Positions 1-8,675 of a stretch of DNA of 64,000 bases are shown here, piece after piece. The DNA is taken from the NCBI RefSeq assembly GCF_900116045.1, contig NZ_LT630450.1:1245001-1309000 (forward strand), given 5' to 3'. Under the pieces are notes generated by a model. It saw only the letters and a program-made list of their open reading frames with translations, ran no database searches and was not told where the DNA came from. Every line of letters begins with the position of its first letter. Position 1 is the first letter of the stretch. The translations under genes were made by a program, and so were the position numbers. This DNA is from Desulfovibrio piger. GTDB taxonomy: Bacteria > Desulfobacterota > Desulfovibrionia > Desulfovibrionales > Desulfovibrionaceae.

Positions 1-35
1 CTCCGGCCCTCTCTCTTTCCCGCGCCTGCCGGGGC

Positions 36-1187
36 TCACTGCCGCATGCCGAATTCCTTGCACACGGCGATGATGAACGCCAGCATGAAGGAAAAAACAG
101 CCATGGCGCCGAAGACGATGGCGAGGATGCTCAGATTGTCCACAAAGGGCGATGCCATATCACCGTAACCGGCACCTGACCAGGCGGAGAAGCAATAGCC
201 GTAGCTGACCCCGAACAGGACCAGGAAGGCCAGGGCCACGAACGCCAGCCTGTCACGGGAGGCCAGGCGTGCCAGCAGGCTGACGCCCCGGCCCGGCAGA
301 TGCGTCCCGGCCAGCCCGGCCGCCACGACCCCCAGCCCCATGACCTGCATGCCCAGCATGAGCAGCATGGCGAAGGTCACGAAACTTTTGTTGGCAAAGG
401 TCACGCTGCCCACGGACAGGGGACCGGAGAGCAGGAGCAGCACGCCCAGCAGGCCCACGCCCATCAGGGCCAGCGCCGGATACATGTACAGCCAGTGCGG
501 CGCATAGGTCAGCAGAAAGCACAGATGACGCCAGCCATCGCGCCAGGTACGCAGATGCGGCGGGCGGCTGCGGCCATCCCTGGCCAGAGTGGTGGGCACC
601 TCGGCCATGCTGAGGCCGTAGAGGGAGGCCTTGACCACCATCTCGGAGGCGAACTCCATGCCTGTGGTCTTCAGGCCGCAGCGCCGGATGGCCTCGGTAT
701 TGAAACCACGCAGCCCGCAATGGAAATCCCCGATACTGATACGGAAGAACAGGCGCCCGATCCAGCTCAGGACCGGATTGCCCAGATAACGGTGGAGCGG
801 CGGCATGGCCCCGGGAGCGATCCCGCCCCTGAAGCGGTTGCCCATGACCAGATCCACGCCCTGGCGCAGCTTGTCCACAAAGACCTGGAGGCTGGAGAAA
901 TCGTAACTGTCATCGGCATCACCCATGATGATGTATTTGCCGCGCGCCGCGGCGATGCCTCCCAGCAGGGCCGCACCGTAGCCTTTCTGCGCCACATCCA
1001 CCACCCGGGCCCCCAGGCCGCGGGCTATCTCCCGGGATCCGTCCGTGCTGCCGTTGTCCGCTATCAGCACCTCTCCGTCGACGCCGGAGCGCTCCAGATA
1101 GGCCTTGGCCTTCATGATGCAGGTGGCCAGTGTCTCGGATTCGTTCAGGCAGGGCATCAGGATAGTCAGTTCACACGTATGTTCCAT
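36..1187 (-). CDS. Family 2 glycosyltransferase, polyprenol-phosphate sugar synthase type
   Basis: A 383-residue protein with an N-terminal GT-A domain (about residues 8-230) and a hydrophobic C-terminal part with three or four membrane segments. The nucleotide-sugar motif ADNGSTDGS and the metal-binding DADDSYD are visible, as in dolichyl/undecaprenyl-phosphate mannose or glucose synthases. The expected role is transfer of a sugar from an NDP-sugar to a polyprenyl phosphate at the inner membrane. I chose the ATG at 1187 because AGGGGAAAAT lies just upstream; a longer reading frame has no ribosome site. It lies 47 bases downstream of a GT-C membrane protein on the same strand, a natural user of polyprenol-linked sugars. 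The sugar is not known. Confidence 0.85.
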   Translation of the reverse strand: MEHTCELTILMPCLNESETLATCIMKAKAYLERSGVDGEVLIADNGSTDGSREIARGLGARVVDVAQKGYGAALLGGIAAARGKYIIMGDADDSYDFSSLQVFVDKLRQGVDLVMGNRFRGGIAPGAMPPLHRYLGNPVLSWIGRLFFRISIGDFHCGLRGFNTEAIRRCGLKTTGMEFASEMVVKASLYGLSMAEVPTTLARDGRSRPPHLRTWRDGWRHLCFLLTYAPHWLYMYPALALMGVGLLGVLLLLSGPLSVGSVTFANKSFVTFAMLLMLGMQVMGLGVVAAGLAGTHLPGRGVSLLARLASRDRLAFVALAFLVLFGVSYGYCFSAWSGAGYGDMASPFVDNLSILAIVFGAMAVFSFMLAFIIAVCKEFGMRQ

Positions 1188-1234
1188 AGCATTTTCCCCT
1201 GGCCGGGATGCGGCCGCACCGCATCCCGCCTCCA

Positions 1235-3118
1235 TCACCGGCCGTTCCCCGCCGGCAGGACGATCTTCTCAGGAAAGTCCCGTGCTCCCTCGCGCCAGGC
1301 ATCAAGACGCAGGAGGAGCGGGAACCCCTCACCTTCATGCAAGCCCAGCTCCTTGCCGTAGCGCGCCACGAAATCGTCGGGGACACGCCACAGGAGCAGA
1401 TAATCCACATTCTGCCGCCGGGCTGTTTCCCGCAAATCGGCAGGCAGCCTGCCGCCGAGCAACTGTTCCTCCAGGGAATCCACGGGATTGAATTCCACCC
1501 GCTCGCTCACACGACCAGCGCTGCGTTCCGGCATTACCAGATAACGGCAGATCATGCCATATTCATAGGAAGCCTCTCCGGCCACGAGCCACCAGGAAGC
1601 CCCCTCCGGCGTAGATCGCTGCAGGAGCCGGGCGGCCTGTTCCATCTCGGCCAGATGTCCGGGGACACCCGCAGGCCGTTGCAGCGAAAAATACATGACC
1701 ACGGCCATGAGCACCACAGTGAGGCAGCGGACGAGCCTGGCCTGCCACAGATGCCCCTGTTGTGCGGCATGCAGCAGAAAAAGAAAGACCGTCCCGACCA
1801 GCAAAGGCCCCATGCCGACAGCGGCATAACGCTCATAGCTGGCCGCGGAAGCCAGCTCCCGCGCATCCATAAAGGCCATGGTCGCATAGGCATGGGCTGC
1901 CACCCAGGCCAGAAAACCTGCCGCCAGAAGAAGTGCGGCAAGGCCCCTGCCCCCCGGCAGCAGCCGGGGATCCTTGCGCAGCAGGTACCAGCTCCCGCCG
2001 CAGGAGAGGAGCAGCAACAGAGCCGTGCCGGTCGCGAACGTCAGCAGGCCTATGGCCGGAATACTGACGAGAGGCCGCATCAGAAACGCCCGGGCATACA
2101 CAAGCACGGCATCAACGATGGTCTCCAGGCCCCAGGCATTGGTCATGGCGGAGAAATCCGCTCCGGCCGCCCCCGTGATGCAGATGGCACGGTAGATCTT
2201 CCACAGTCCCCAGCACAGGACAGCCGGCCAGACCACTCTGGCGATCGACCACGCCACATGGCGGCATCTTTGCTTTGCCGCACCGTGCCATTGCCGCAGC
2301 GCAAAGGCGCCCAGCACGCACAGGACGAGCAATATCCCGGTGGGTTTGCACAGGATGAGCACCGCGCAGCCCGCCTGCAAGATCAGATATGGCAACCGTT
2401 CCTGGCAGGAGAAGACTACCAGCATGGCCAATGCCGTGTAGAGGGCCACCTGCAGGCTTTCCGCATAGCCGAAGACATAGGAACCATAATCCACATGGGC
2501 CCCCAGGGAACGCAGCAGGCCGAACGTCACCAGGGCACAAAAGCAGACCGGCCAGAACGAAAGGCCCCGCTCGCGGGCCAGATGGATGACGACACCGGTG
2601 GCGGAAAGCAGGACTGCGGCCTCGCCCAGGGCCACGGCAGGCTCCGAAAAGCTCCCCATGGGCTGGAGCAGGGCCTGCAGGATGGTGACCATGGGCGGAT
2701 AGAGCAGCACCGAGTCATGACGGGGCAGCACGGCCCCCCAGGTCCAGAGGCCATCCTCCAGCACCAGGTGCTTGACGAAGCCGCCCCAGAAAAATTCGTC
2801 CCAGTAGACGAGCCTGGCCCCGGCATAATGCCAGGCAAACAGGAGCAGCAGGCCCGCGAACAGCAGGGAAGGCGCCGCCGTCCGGGCATAACGGCGCCAG
2901 GGGGCCCCGGCGGCGAACAGGGAAAGGCAGACCGGCAGCAGGGAGAGCAGGGACAGGACGGCCACGGCAAGGCGGACTTCATGATAGACGCCCCCCATGG
3001 CCGCGAGGACCTGCAGCAGGGCTGTCACGCAGACCGCCAGGAACGGCGCGCACCAGGGCGCGGCCAGGCGCCAGGCCAGAAAGATGCTCAGACAGGTCAG
3101 TGAGCCGATAAAAAACAC
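1235..3118 (-). CDS. Large multi-pass membrane protein, GT-C glycosyltransferase-like
   Basis: A 627-residue, strongly hydrophobic protein with about eleven or more membrane segments and a C-terminal soluble tail of about 150 residues. This is the architecture of GT-C enzymes (ArnT/PMT-like) that use polyprenol-phosphate sugars and act on the periplasmic side. A WDEFFWGGFVKH stretch after the third helix resembles the acidic first-loop motif of that fold. The start is taken as GTG at 3118 because GAGGAGG lies 5 bases upstream and no good ATG is present; the open frame continues 132 codons upstream without a credible start. It probably forms a functional pair with the downstream polyprenol-phosphate glycosyltransferase. 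The acceptor is unknown. Confidence 0.7.
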   Translation of the reverse strand: MFFIGSLTCLSIFLAWRLAAPWCAPFLAVCVTALLQVLAAMGGVYHEVRLAVAVLSLLSLLPVCLSLFAAGAPWRRYARTAAPSLLFAGLLLLFAWHYAGARLVYWDEFFWGGFVKHLVLEDGLWTWGAVLPRHDSVLLYPPMVTILQALLQPMGSFSEPAVALGEAAVLLSATGVVIHLARERGLSFWPVCFCALVTFGLLRSLGAHVDYGSYVFGYAESLQVALYTALAMLVVFSCQERLPYLILQAGCAVLILCKPTGILLVLCVLGAFALRQWHGAAKQRCRHVAWSIARVVWPAVLCWGLWKIYRAICITGAAGADFSAMTNAWGLETIVDAVLVYARAFLMRPLVSIPAIGLLTFATGTALLLLLSCGGSWYLLRKDPRLLPGGRGLAALLLAAGFLAWVAAHAYATMAFMDARELASAASYERYAAVGMGPLLVGTVFLFLLHAAQQGHLWQARLVRCLTVVLMAVVMYFSLQRPAGVPGHLAEMEQAARLLQRSTPEGASWWLVAGEASYEYGMICRYLVMPERSAGRVSERVEFNPVDSLEEQLLGGRLPADLRETARRQNVDYLLLWRVPDDFVARYGKELGLHEGEGFPLLLRLDAWREGARDFPEKIVLPAGNGR

Positions 3119-3606
3119 GCGTGCCTCCTCGATGCCTTGCGATCCGGCACGGAACAGGGGGCTGCCGTACCGTCTTCGTCCCCGGGACATGCGGCCGGGG
3201 GAGCGGTTGCCAGACAAGTACGCAGTATCGCGGCAAAGGGCAAGCCATGTTGTCCGTGGCGCCCCGTGCAGGCCGGTGAGGCCGCAGGCTCCGTAACGGC
3301 AGGAGCCGCAGGCCCGGGGCCATGACCAGGGAACGTCGCACAGGACAGGCACGGCCCGCCGTATCCTGCGGCCCGCATTTTTCTCCGCGGAAAGACTTTT
3401 TGACCCTACCCTTCCCCGGGCGGGCAAGTCCTTTCCCGTCCGCCGGCCCTGTCTCATGCACCGGCACCCCGGCTGTAGCGGCGGGCAGCACCGGACCAGA
3501 GCGTTTCCTTGCACCGTACGGGAAAACGGGGGATCGCCGCCGGAAGGGCACGCCTGTTCCTCCCAACGGCACGAAAGCCTTGCCGCTGCTCCGGCCTGGC
3601 ACCAAA
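3119..3606. other. Non-coding stretch upstream of the GT-C gene
   Basis: About 490 bases between the GTG start of the membrane protein and the terminator of the next gene. Open frames cross it on both strands, but none has a ribosome site or a recognisable protein composition (Arg/Pro/Gly-rich, typical of shadow frames in GC-rich DNA). It should hold the promoter of the two glycosylation genes, but I see no convincing -35/-10 pair. Confidence 0.4.
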
Positions 3607-3634
3607 ACAGGGAGGAGCTTTTGCCCCTCCCTGT
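3607..3634 (-). terminator. Rho-independent terminator after the ADP-ribosylglycohydrolase gene
   Basis: A perfect 9-bp stem, ACAGGGAGG with CCTCCCTGT, encloses a 10-base loop and is followed on the minus strand by TTTTGG. It lies about 55 bases past the stop codon of the gene at 3689-4975. Confidence 0.75.
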
Positions 3635-3688
3635 CCATACAGCCTGGTCCTTTTCGCCGCGCTCCTGCCCGGCCTGGCGGCCTGTGTG

Positions 3689-4975
3689 CTAGCCCTGACC
3701 GCCACGGGCCTGGGCACGGCTCTGGAATCTTTCCCTGTCCACCACCACGCGCTCATGGACGCCTTCCCCGATGGGGCCCGTCTCGTCATGGGCGGAGACC
3801 GCGAAGGTCAGACCGCGACCGTTGGCCGAGACCGCTGTGAGCCTGGCCGCAAAGCGCACCTTCATGCCGCAGGGTGTCGGCGCCATGTGACTGACCTCCA
3901 CACGGGTGCCCACGCTGGTCACGCCTTCCGGCAGGCAGGAACGGACAGCCTCCATGGCGGCGCGCTCCATGCCCATGATCATCACGGGCGTGGCCAGAAC
4001 CCGGACCTCCCCGCTGCCCACTGCCGCGGCCAGCATCCCTTCGTCCACCGTCGTTTCCCACTGTCCTGTCATCCCGGCTTTCGGCATGGTCTCCATGCGG
4101 TCCCTCCCTGTTGCGGATACAGCTGTCTTCTGTTCCTGAACGGGAACGGCCCTCCTGTCAAGCCGGATGCCCCTGTGCTCCGCCAGCCAGGCATACCAGG
4201 CCGCCACGTCGCCGCGCAGACGGTCATCAAGGAGTGCCAGCGCCGCATCCAGCAGCGCCTGCGGCACGCCACCGTAAAAGGCCTCGGCGATGCTGCCCGC
4301 GATGGCGGCCTGCGTGTCGCTGTCGCCCCCCAGCCAGACGGCGTTGCGCACGGCCTCCTCGAAGGAATGGCTCTCCAGGAAGGCGATGATGGCTTCGGGG
4401 ACGGATTCCTGGCAGCTTTCCTTGTGGCGGTAGGAGGATCTGATCCCGGCCAGGGAGCGGTCCAGGTCATAGCCGTAGCGGGAGGCGACATAATCACGGA
4501 TGGCATCCCGTCCGGCGCCGTCCCGGGCCAGGAATACGGCCGCCGCCGTGGCGCAGGCCCCTTTGATGCCCTCGGGATGGTCATGCGTCACGGAGGCGCT
4601 CAGGGCCGCATACTGCTCGGTCTCCTCCAGGCTGCCGCAGGCCCAGCCCACGGGCGAGACGCGCATGGCCGAGCCGTTGCCGAAACTGTTGTACGGCTCG
4701 CGGCTGCCCGTGACGATCCAGCGGAAAAAACGCTGTCCGTACCCCGCCCGGATGTACGCACGCCCATATTCGTGCATGGCGTCGATGAAGGCCTCCCGGC
4801 AGGCCTGCTCCTGACCGTGGGACCGCATCAGGGCCCGGCCCACGGCCACGGTCATCACCGTATCGTCCGTGAAGCGGGAACGGGGAGAGAACAGGGGAAA
4901 GGCCTCGGCGGCCCCCCGCCAGGGATGGAACTCGTAAGGACTGCCCACCATGTCACCGATGATGGCTCCCAGCAT
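3689..4975 (-). CDS. ADP-ribosylglycohydrolase joined in frame to a FlK-like hotdog thioesterase
   Basis: A 428-residue frame. Residues 1 to about 270 are an ADP-ribosylglycohydrolase: MLGAIIGDMVGS, the metal-binding RFTDDT, and GGDSDTQAA near the end of the domain. Such enzymes remove ADP-ribose from proteins or small molecules using two metal ions. Residues from about 300 on match fluoroacetyl-CoA-thioesterase-type hotdog proteins (VLATPVMIMGMERAA, VGTRVEVSHMAPTP, GEGVHER). The ATG at 4975 has AAGGAGAG upstream. An internal ATG at 4096 (METMPK) is preceded by GGGAGG at good spacing, so the thioesterase (135 residues) may also, or only, be made separately; there is no stop codon between the two parts. 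A terminator follows. Confidence 0.8.
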   Translation of the reverse strand: MLGAIIGDMVGSPYEFHPWRGAAEAFPLFSPRSRFTDDTVMTVAVGRALMRSHGQEQACREAFIDAMHEYGRAYIRAGYGQRFFRWIVTGSREPYNSFGNGSAMRVSPVGWACGSLEETEQYAALSASVTHDHPEGIKGACATAAAVFLARDGAGRDAIRDYVASRYGYDLDRSLAGIRSSYRHKESCQESVPEAIIAFLESHSFEEAVRNAVWLGGDSDTQAAIAGSIAEAFYGGVPQALLDAALALLDDRLRGDVAAWYAWLAEHRGIRLDRRAVPVQEQKTAVSATGRDRMETMPKAGMTGQWETTVDEGMLAAAVGSGEVRVLATPVMIMGMERAAMEAVRSCLPEGVTSVGTRVEVSHMAPTPCGMKVRFAARLTAVSANGRGLTFAVSAHDETGPIGEGVHERVVVDRERFQSRAQARGGQG

Positions 4976-5266
4976 GACAGCTCTCCTTGGTAGATTGTGA
5001 CGGCACGACGAAGCGCCGCAAGGGATGCGCCCATGAGAAGGACGCTTTCCCGAAACGGCACTCCACGGGAGAAGGAAAGGAAGGCCGGGCATGACCTCCA
5101 GGACAGCCTCCTGCCCGGACATTCCGTTCCGGGCGCGAGGATAGCACCGGCGCAGGGCGTTTGCCATCATCCTGCGGGCATGGCGCCGCCCCGATGCGGG
5201 GAAGCGCCCTTTCCGGGCACGGCCGGCCTTGCGGGCGGCCCGCATGACGGGACCGCCCGGCGGGGT

Positions 5267-5473
5267 CTAGATCTTTCTGTACCTGCCCTTGCGGCAGACA
5301 CGGCAACGGCCGTTGGGCACAGCCGGCTGTGCCGTACCGAAGGGACTCTTGGTGGTGCCGCAGGCGCCGCGCTGGCCGCCGGCGCTCACCGTATGGCCGT
5401 TGCAACGGACATCGCCGCAAACATCGCATTTGTAGATCGTTCCCGGGAAACCGCAGGTGGGACACACAGGCAT
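5267..5473 (-). CDS. Small zinc-ribbon protein
   Basis: A 68-residue protein with three CxxC pairs plus an extra Cys (MPVCPTCGFPG, CDVCGDVRC, CRVCRKGRY) and a basic C-terminus. The pattern suggests two small zinc fingers. GAGAGG precedes the ATG at 5473, and a good promoter lies about 130 bases upstream. Its function is unknown; a nucleic-acid-binding or metal-responsive role is possible. It is flanked by non-coding DNA on both sides and appears to be a single-gene unit. Confidence 0.7.
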   Translation of the reverse strand: MPVCPTCGFPGTIYKCDVCGDVRCNGHTVSAGGQRGACGTTKSPFGTAQPAVPNGRCRVCRKGRYRKI

Positions 5474-5604
5474 GGCTGACCTCTCAGGGATGGGGTGACA
5501 CTGTCCGGCAGTGAATGTCCCATCCTGCTACGGGATCGTTCCAGATCATGGAGTTTATGGAAAGTTCGTGTTCTTTTTCTCTATTATACTCATTTTATTT
5601 ATAA

Positions 5605-5633
5605 TATATAAAAATTCTCCCTTCCATTTTCAA
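5605..5633 (-). promoter_or_regulatory. Promoter for the small zinc-ribbon gene
   Basis: On the minus strand TTGAAA (5628-5633), a 17-base spacer and TATATA (5605-5610) form a close sigma-70 match. They lie in a markedly AT-rich island (about 5560-5650) within GC-rich DNA. The next gene downstream is the zinc-ribbon gene, about 130 bases away. The rest of 5474-5854 shows no gene. Confidence 0.6.
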
Positions 5634-5854
5634 CTTTTCAAGCACTTTTTTGGCACCCGGCGCCAATCCCCCATACCGCCTACAAGGCGATACCGACATT
5701 GGCACAAAAGGGGTGTCAGCCCCCAGTCATCCCCCTGCTCCTGCTGGTATCCCCTGTGGACTCGGCATGTCAGTCGTTGGCTCTGCGATACGGGTGGGAA
5801 TAACAGGATCGCCTATAATGAATCTTCCCGCAGGGCGGCCTGAGCCCAGATGAA

Positions 5855-5894
5855 CCAAAGACACCCGCTGGAGCGTTCCAGCGGGTGTCTTTGG
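5855..5894 (-). terminator. Strong terminator after the MFS gene
   Basis: A perfect 18-bp stem with a 4-base loop (core ACACCCGCTGGA / TCCAGCGGGTGT, flanked by CCAAAG/CTTTGG). It begins 26 bases past the MFS stop codon. Its symmetrical A and T flanks could make it work on both strands. Confidence 0.85.
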
Positions 5895-5920
5895 TACGAT
5901 ATGAAGAAAGGTTGGAATGC

Positions 5921-7237
5921 TTACTTACTGCCCCTGCCGGAAGTTTCGGGCGCCCACAAATGGCACACGATACCACCGACGAGCAACGCGCCGACACACA
6001 TCCAGAGGGAGGCATAGATCCCCCAGGCATCACTGATAACCGGAAGGAGGAATGTACCGCCGCCGGCCCCGATACGACTTACGGCAACAGTCAGGCCCAC
6101 GCCAGATGCGCGAAGTTCCGTGGGAAAAAGCTCGGGGGGATACGCGAATTCAAGAACGATGGACATGGCCAGTACCAGAGCCAGCGCCGCCAGCAGGATC
6201 ATGGCCAGAGTGCCCGGCATGGTCTGCCAGAGAATCATAACAGTCAGGATAGCCGCCGCACCATAAAACGTTGAGAGCAGGTAAAAACGCCGGGTGATCT
6301 TATCAATGATCCAGGTGCCGATCAGCACCCCTGCCATGGTGAAGACGTTATACAGAATACCGGATACATGCGGGTTACTGACATTGAGCTGTTCCAGCAC
6401 GATGGTCAGGAAGATGCCGATGGCAAAGAAAGGGACGACCTGGGCAGCAAAAAATACACCGGAAACAAGCGTGTTGTAGCGTAATTCCGGGCTGAACAAA
6501 CGGCACCACGATCCGGAAGCCTTCTGCTCTTCCTGCAAATCAGGAAGGCAGTAGCCCTTGCCGAGCCAGGTATGGATCAACTCCAGAGCTTCGGTTTCAC
6601 GTCCCTGGCGGGCCAGCCAGCTGGGAGATTCGGGCGTTCCGAAACGATAGAGAAAAGCGGCCAGTCCCGGTACTGCGGAAGAGATGATGATCCAGCGCCA
6701 GCCGTCATCTCCCATACTCTCGGCCCCAAGGCTGCCTACGAAGGACCCCACGATATAGGACATGACGAAACCCAGGGTCCACATGACCAGGTGCCAGCTC
6801 AGGATGTGGGCGCGCCTCTTGGCCGGGGTCCATTCGCTCAGCAGAGGGATGCCGCTGGTGTAGTCGGCGCCCACGGTCATACCCAGCAGGAAGCGGACCA
6901 CGGCCAGCCAGACGGGATCCGTGATGAAGAACTGCCACAGGGACAGGCCCACGGACAGAGCCATCAGGATGAGGAAGGGTTTGCGACGGCCGATGCGGTC
7001 GGCAATGGGGCCCATGAGCAGGCTGCCGAACAGGATGCCCAGCATGGCACCGGCACCGATGAGGCCCATCCAGTAACTGTTCAGCCCCAACGGGCCCTGG
7101 GCATAACTGAGCGCGATGCCTACGATGCCCAGGATGTAGCCGTCAGTGATCACACCAAGGAAAGCGCCGGTGGCAACTTTCTTGTGAATGGCGTGCGGTG
7201 TGGCTTCCTCGAAGCTGATAGGTGTGGCGAATGACAT
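5921..7237 (-). CDS. MFS transporter (organic acid/sugar-porter type)
   Basis: A 438-residue protein with twelve predicted membrane segments. The classic MFS loop motif GPIADRIGRRKP follows helix 2, and GADYTSGIPLLSEW in helix 4-5 resembles metabolite:H+ symporters of the aromatic/organic acid and sugar-porter groups. GGAGGGAACC precedes the ATG. It is transcribed away from the oxidoreductase operon, and both promoters have the same TACCGT palindrome, so the substrate probably belongs to the same pathway, as a nutrient taken up or an acid product released. The exact substrate cannot be told from sequence. Confidence 0.85.
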   Translation of the reverse strand: MSFATPISFEEATPHAIHKKVATGAFLGVITDGYILGIVGIALSYAQGPLGLNSYWMGLIGAGAMLGILFGSLLMGPIADRIGRRKPFLILMALSVGLSLWQFFITDPVWLAVVRFLLGMTVGADYTSGIPLLSEWTPAKRRAHILSWHLVMWTLGFVMSYIVGSFVGSLGAESMGDDGWRWIIISSAVPGLAAFLYRFGTPESPSWLARQGRETEALELIHTWLGKGYCLPDLQEEQKASGSWCRLFSPELRYNTLVSGVFFAAQVVPFFAIGIFLTIVLEQLNVSNPHVSGILYNVFTMAGVLIGTWIIDKITRRFYLLSTFYGAAAILTVMILWQTMPGTLAMILLAALALVLAMSIVLEFAYPPELFPTELRASGVGLTVAVSRIGAGGGTFLLPVISDAWGIYASLWMCVGALLVGGIVCHLWAPETSGRGSK

Positions 7238-7313
7238 GGTTCCCTCCGGTCGGGTTGAAGTGAGGGCCCGGCGTGAGCAGCTCCAGGCCGGGAGAGGGTA
7301 ATGGCTCTGTTTT

Positions 7314-7338
7314 TATAATACCGTATTACGGTATTATA
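7314..7338. promoter_or_regulatory. Operator palindrome at the MFS promoter
   Basis: Two perfect 12-base arms, TATAATACCGTA and TACGGTATTATA, around one central T. It lies just downstream of the MFS promoter -10, where a bound repressor would block transcription. The same half-site TACCGT recurs at 7470-7508 beside the opposite promoter. The likely ligand-responsive regulator is the IclR protein at 16710, but that link is inferred. Confidence 0.7.
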
Positions 7339-7349
7339 TACCATATCAA

Positions 7350-7378
7350 ACGATATTTAGAAAAAAATTTCCTGTCAA
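7350..7378 (-). promoter_or_regulatory. Promoter of the MFS gene
   Basis: On the minus strand TTGACA (7373-7378), 17 bases, then TATCGT (7350-7355). The region 7310-7510 is AT-rich and holds the back-to-back promoters of the MFS gene and the oxidoreductase operon. Confidence 0.55.
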
Positions 7379-7446
7379 TGGTTAGGAAAATTTTTCCTTC
7401 CCAAAAAATTCTTAAAAATTTTTTTTCATAAAATCCCGTAAACCCG

Positions 7447-7475
7447 TTGACACATAAGCTCTAACTGCGTACCGT
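7447..7475 (+). promoter_or_regulatory. Promoter of the 2-oxoacid oxidoreductase operon
   Basis: TTGACA (7447-7452), 17 bases, then TACCGT (7470-7475), which is itself an operator half-site. A consensus TATAAT at 7489-7494 is an alternative -10 but lacks a well placed -35. The leader to the first start codon at 7601 is about 120 bases and shows no other structure. Confidence 0.5.
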
Positions 7476-7508
7476 CTAAAAAACGGTATATAATACCGTA
7501 ATACGGTA
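7470..7508. promoter_or_regulatory. Operator palindromes at the oxidoreductase operon promoter
   Basis: TACCGT-AAT-ACGGTA (7494-7508) has the same half-sites and 3-base spacing as the palindrome at 7314-7338. A second pair, TACCGT (7470-7475) and ACGGTA (7483-7488), has 7-base spacing and overlaps the -10. Both lie where a repressor would block the plus-strand promoter. Confidence 0.65.
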
Positions 7509-7600
7509 CAAACAAAACGACCAATCAGGACTTCTGAGTTTTTCAGGAAAGAATGCAACAACCTTCATCGAGGCCAGGACCTCACAGCACCGAGGTGGAT

Positions 7601-8671
7601 ATGTCGCAGGAAACCTTGTTCTTGAAAAATACGGAAACATTTGCCGAAAGCATGGCGCGTTGCGGTGTCAAATATCACTTCGCCTATCCGATCACCCCGG
7701 CAACGGACGTGATGAAGCGCACCGCAGTCATCCTGCCCAAATACGGCGGCAAAATGATGCAGATGGAGAGCGAACTGGCTGTTTCCAGCGCTCTGGCCGG
7801 CGCGGCCTGCACCGGCAAACTGGCGGCTACATCCAGCTCAGGTCCCGGCATGTCCCTGATGCAGGAAGCCATCTCCTTCATGGCCGGCGCCGAACTGCCC
7901 TGCATCATGCTGGACTCCATGCGTGTGGGCCCTGGTGATGGCGATATCGTAGGGGCACAGAGCAACTACTATATGGCTACCCGCGGCGGTGGGCACGGTG
8001 ACTACCATATCCCTGTGCTGGCCCCTGCCTCCGGCCAGGAAATCGTGGATCTCATGCCGCGCGGCATCCGCCTGGCCTATGCATACCGCACGCCGGTGCT
8101 CTTCGTTATTGACGGCGTGACAGCTCAGACCACGGAATCCGCCATCCTTCCCGCGTACCATGACTACGCTGCCGAATTCGATACGTCCGACTGGGCCTAT
8201 ACCGGCACGCAGGACCACCCCAAACGCGCCCTGATCACCGGCAGCTACTCGCACGAAGACGGCTACCAGATGAATGAACGCCTGCGTAAAAAGTGTGAGA
8301 TCATCACAGAAAACGAGCAGCTGTGGGAAGAGGACAGCGTCGACGACGCGGAACTGGTGGTCGTGGCTTTCGGCATCCATGGCCGTATGTGCAAGGATCT
8401 GGTGCGCAAACTGCGTACGGAAGGGAAAAAGGTCGGCAGCATCCGTCCCATCAGCCTGTGGCCTTTCCCGGTCAGGGCGTTCGACAAGCTCCCTGCCAGT
8501 GTGAAGCAGATTCTGGTAGTGGAGATGAATCTGGGCCAGATGGTGGACGATGTGCGTCTCGCCGTGAACGGCCGTGTACCCGTGCACTTTTTCGGCAAGA
8601 CCGGTGGCGACATGCCCATGTACACGCTCAATGAAATGATCGCCAAAACCAACAGCCTGCTGGGAGAGTAA
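7601..8671 (+). CDS. 2-oxoacid:ferredoxin oxidoreductase, alpha subunit (VOR/KOR type)
   Basis: A 356-residue subunit of the four-subunit 2-oxoacid:ferredoxin oxidoreductases, which convert a 2-oxoacid plus CoA to acyl-CoA and CO2 with reduction of ferredoxin. YPITPATDVM near the N-terminus and the ATSSSGPGMSLMQE region are typical of the alpha chain; the C-terminal third is the transketolase-C-like domain. I chose ATG 7601 (MSQETLFLKN) because GAGGTGG precedes it; an upstream ATG at 7553 has no site. It is the first gene of the alpha-beta-gamma-delta set. The natural 2-oxoacid is unknown; valine-, 2-oxoglutarate- and aromatic-type enzymes look alike at this level. Confidence 0.9.
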   Translation: MSQETLFLKNTETFAESMARCGVKYHFAYPITPATDVMKRTAVILPKYGGKMMQMESELAVSSALAGAACTGKLAATSSSGPGMSLMQEAISFMAGAELPCIMLDSMRVGPGDGDIVGAQSNYYMATRGGGHGDYHIPVLAPASGQEIVDLMPRGIRLAYAYRTPVLFVIDGVTAQTTESAILPAYHDYAAEFDTSDWAYTGTQDHPKRALITGSYSHEDGYQMNERLRKKCEIITENEQLWEEDSVDDAELVVVAFGIHGRMCKDLVRKLRTEGKKVGSIRPISLWPFPVRAFDKLPASVKQILVVEMNLGQMVDDVRLAVNGRVPVHFFGKTGGDMPMYTLNEMIAKTNSLLGE

Positions 8672-8675
8672 GCGG

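Noticed and set aside
1208-3103. A 631-codon open frame on the plus strand
   Set aside because: Antisense to the GT-C membrane protein; Gln/His/Arg-rich shadow frame.
2979-3638. A 219-codon minus-strand frame upstream of the GT-C gene
   Set aside because: Low-complexity Arg/Pro composition, no ribosome site, and it crosses the terminator at 3607-3634.
5511-5843. A 110-codon plus-strand frame in the AT-rich gap
   Set aside because: It crosses the minus-strand promoter, has no ribosome site and no sensible protein pattern.
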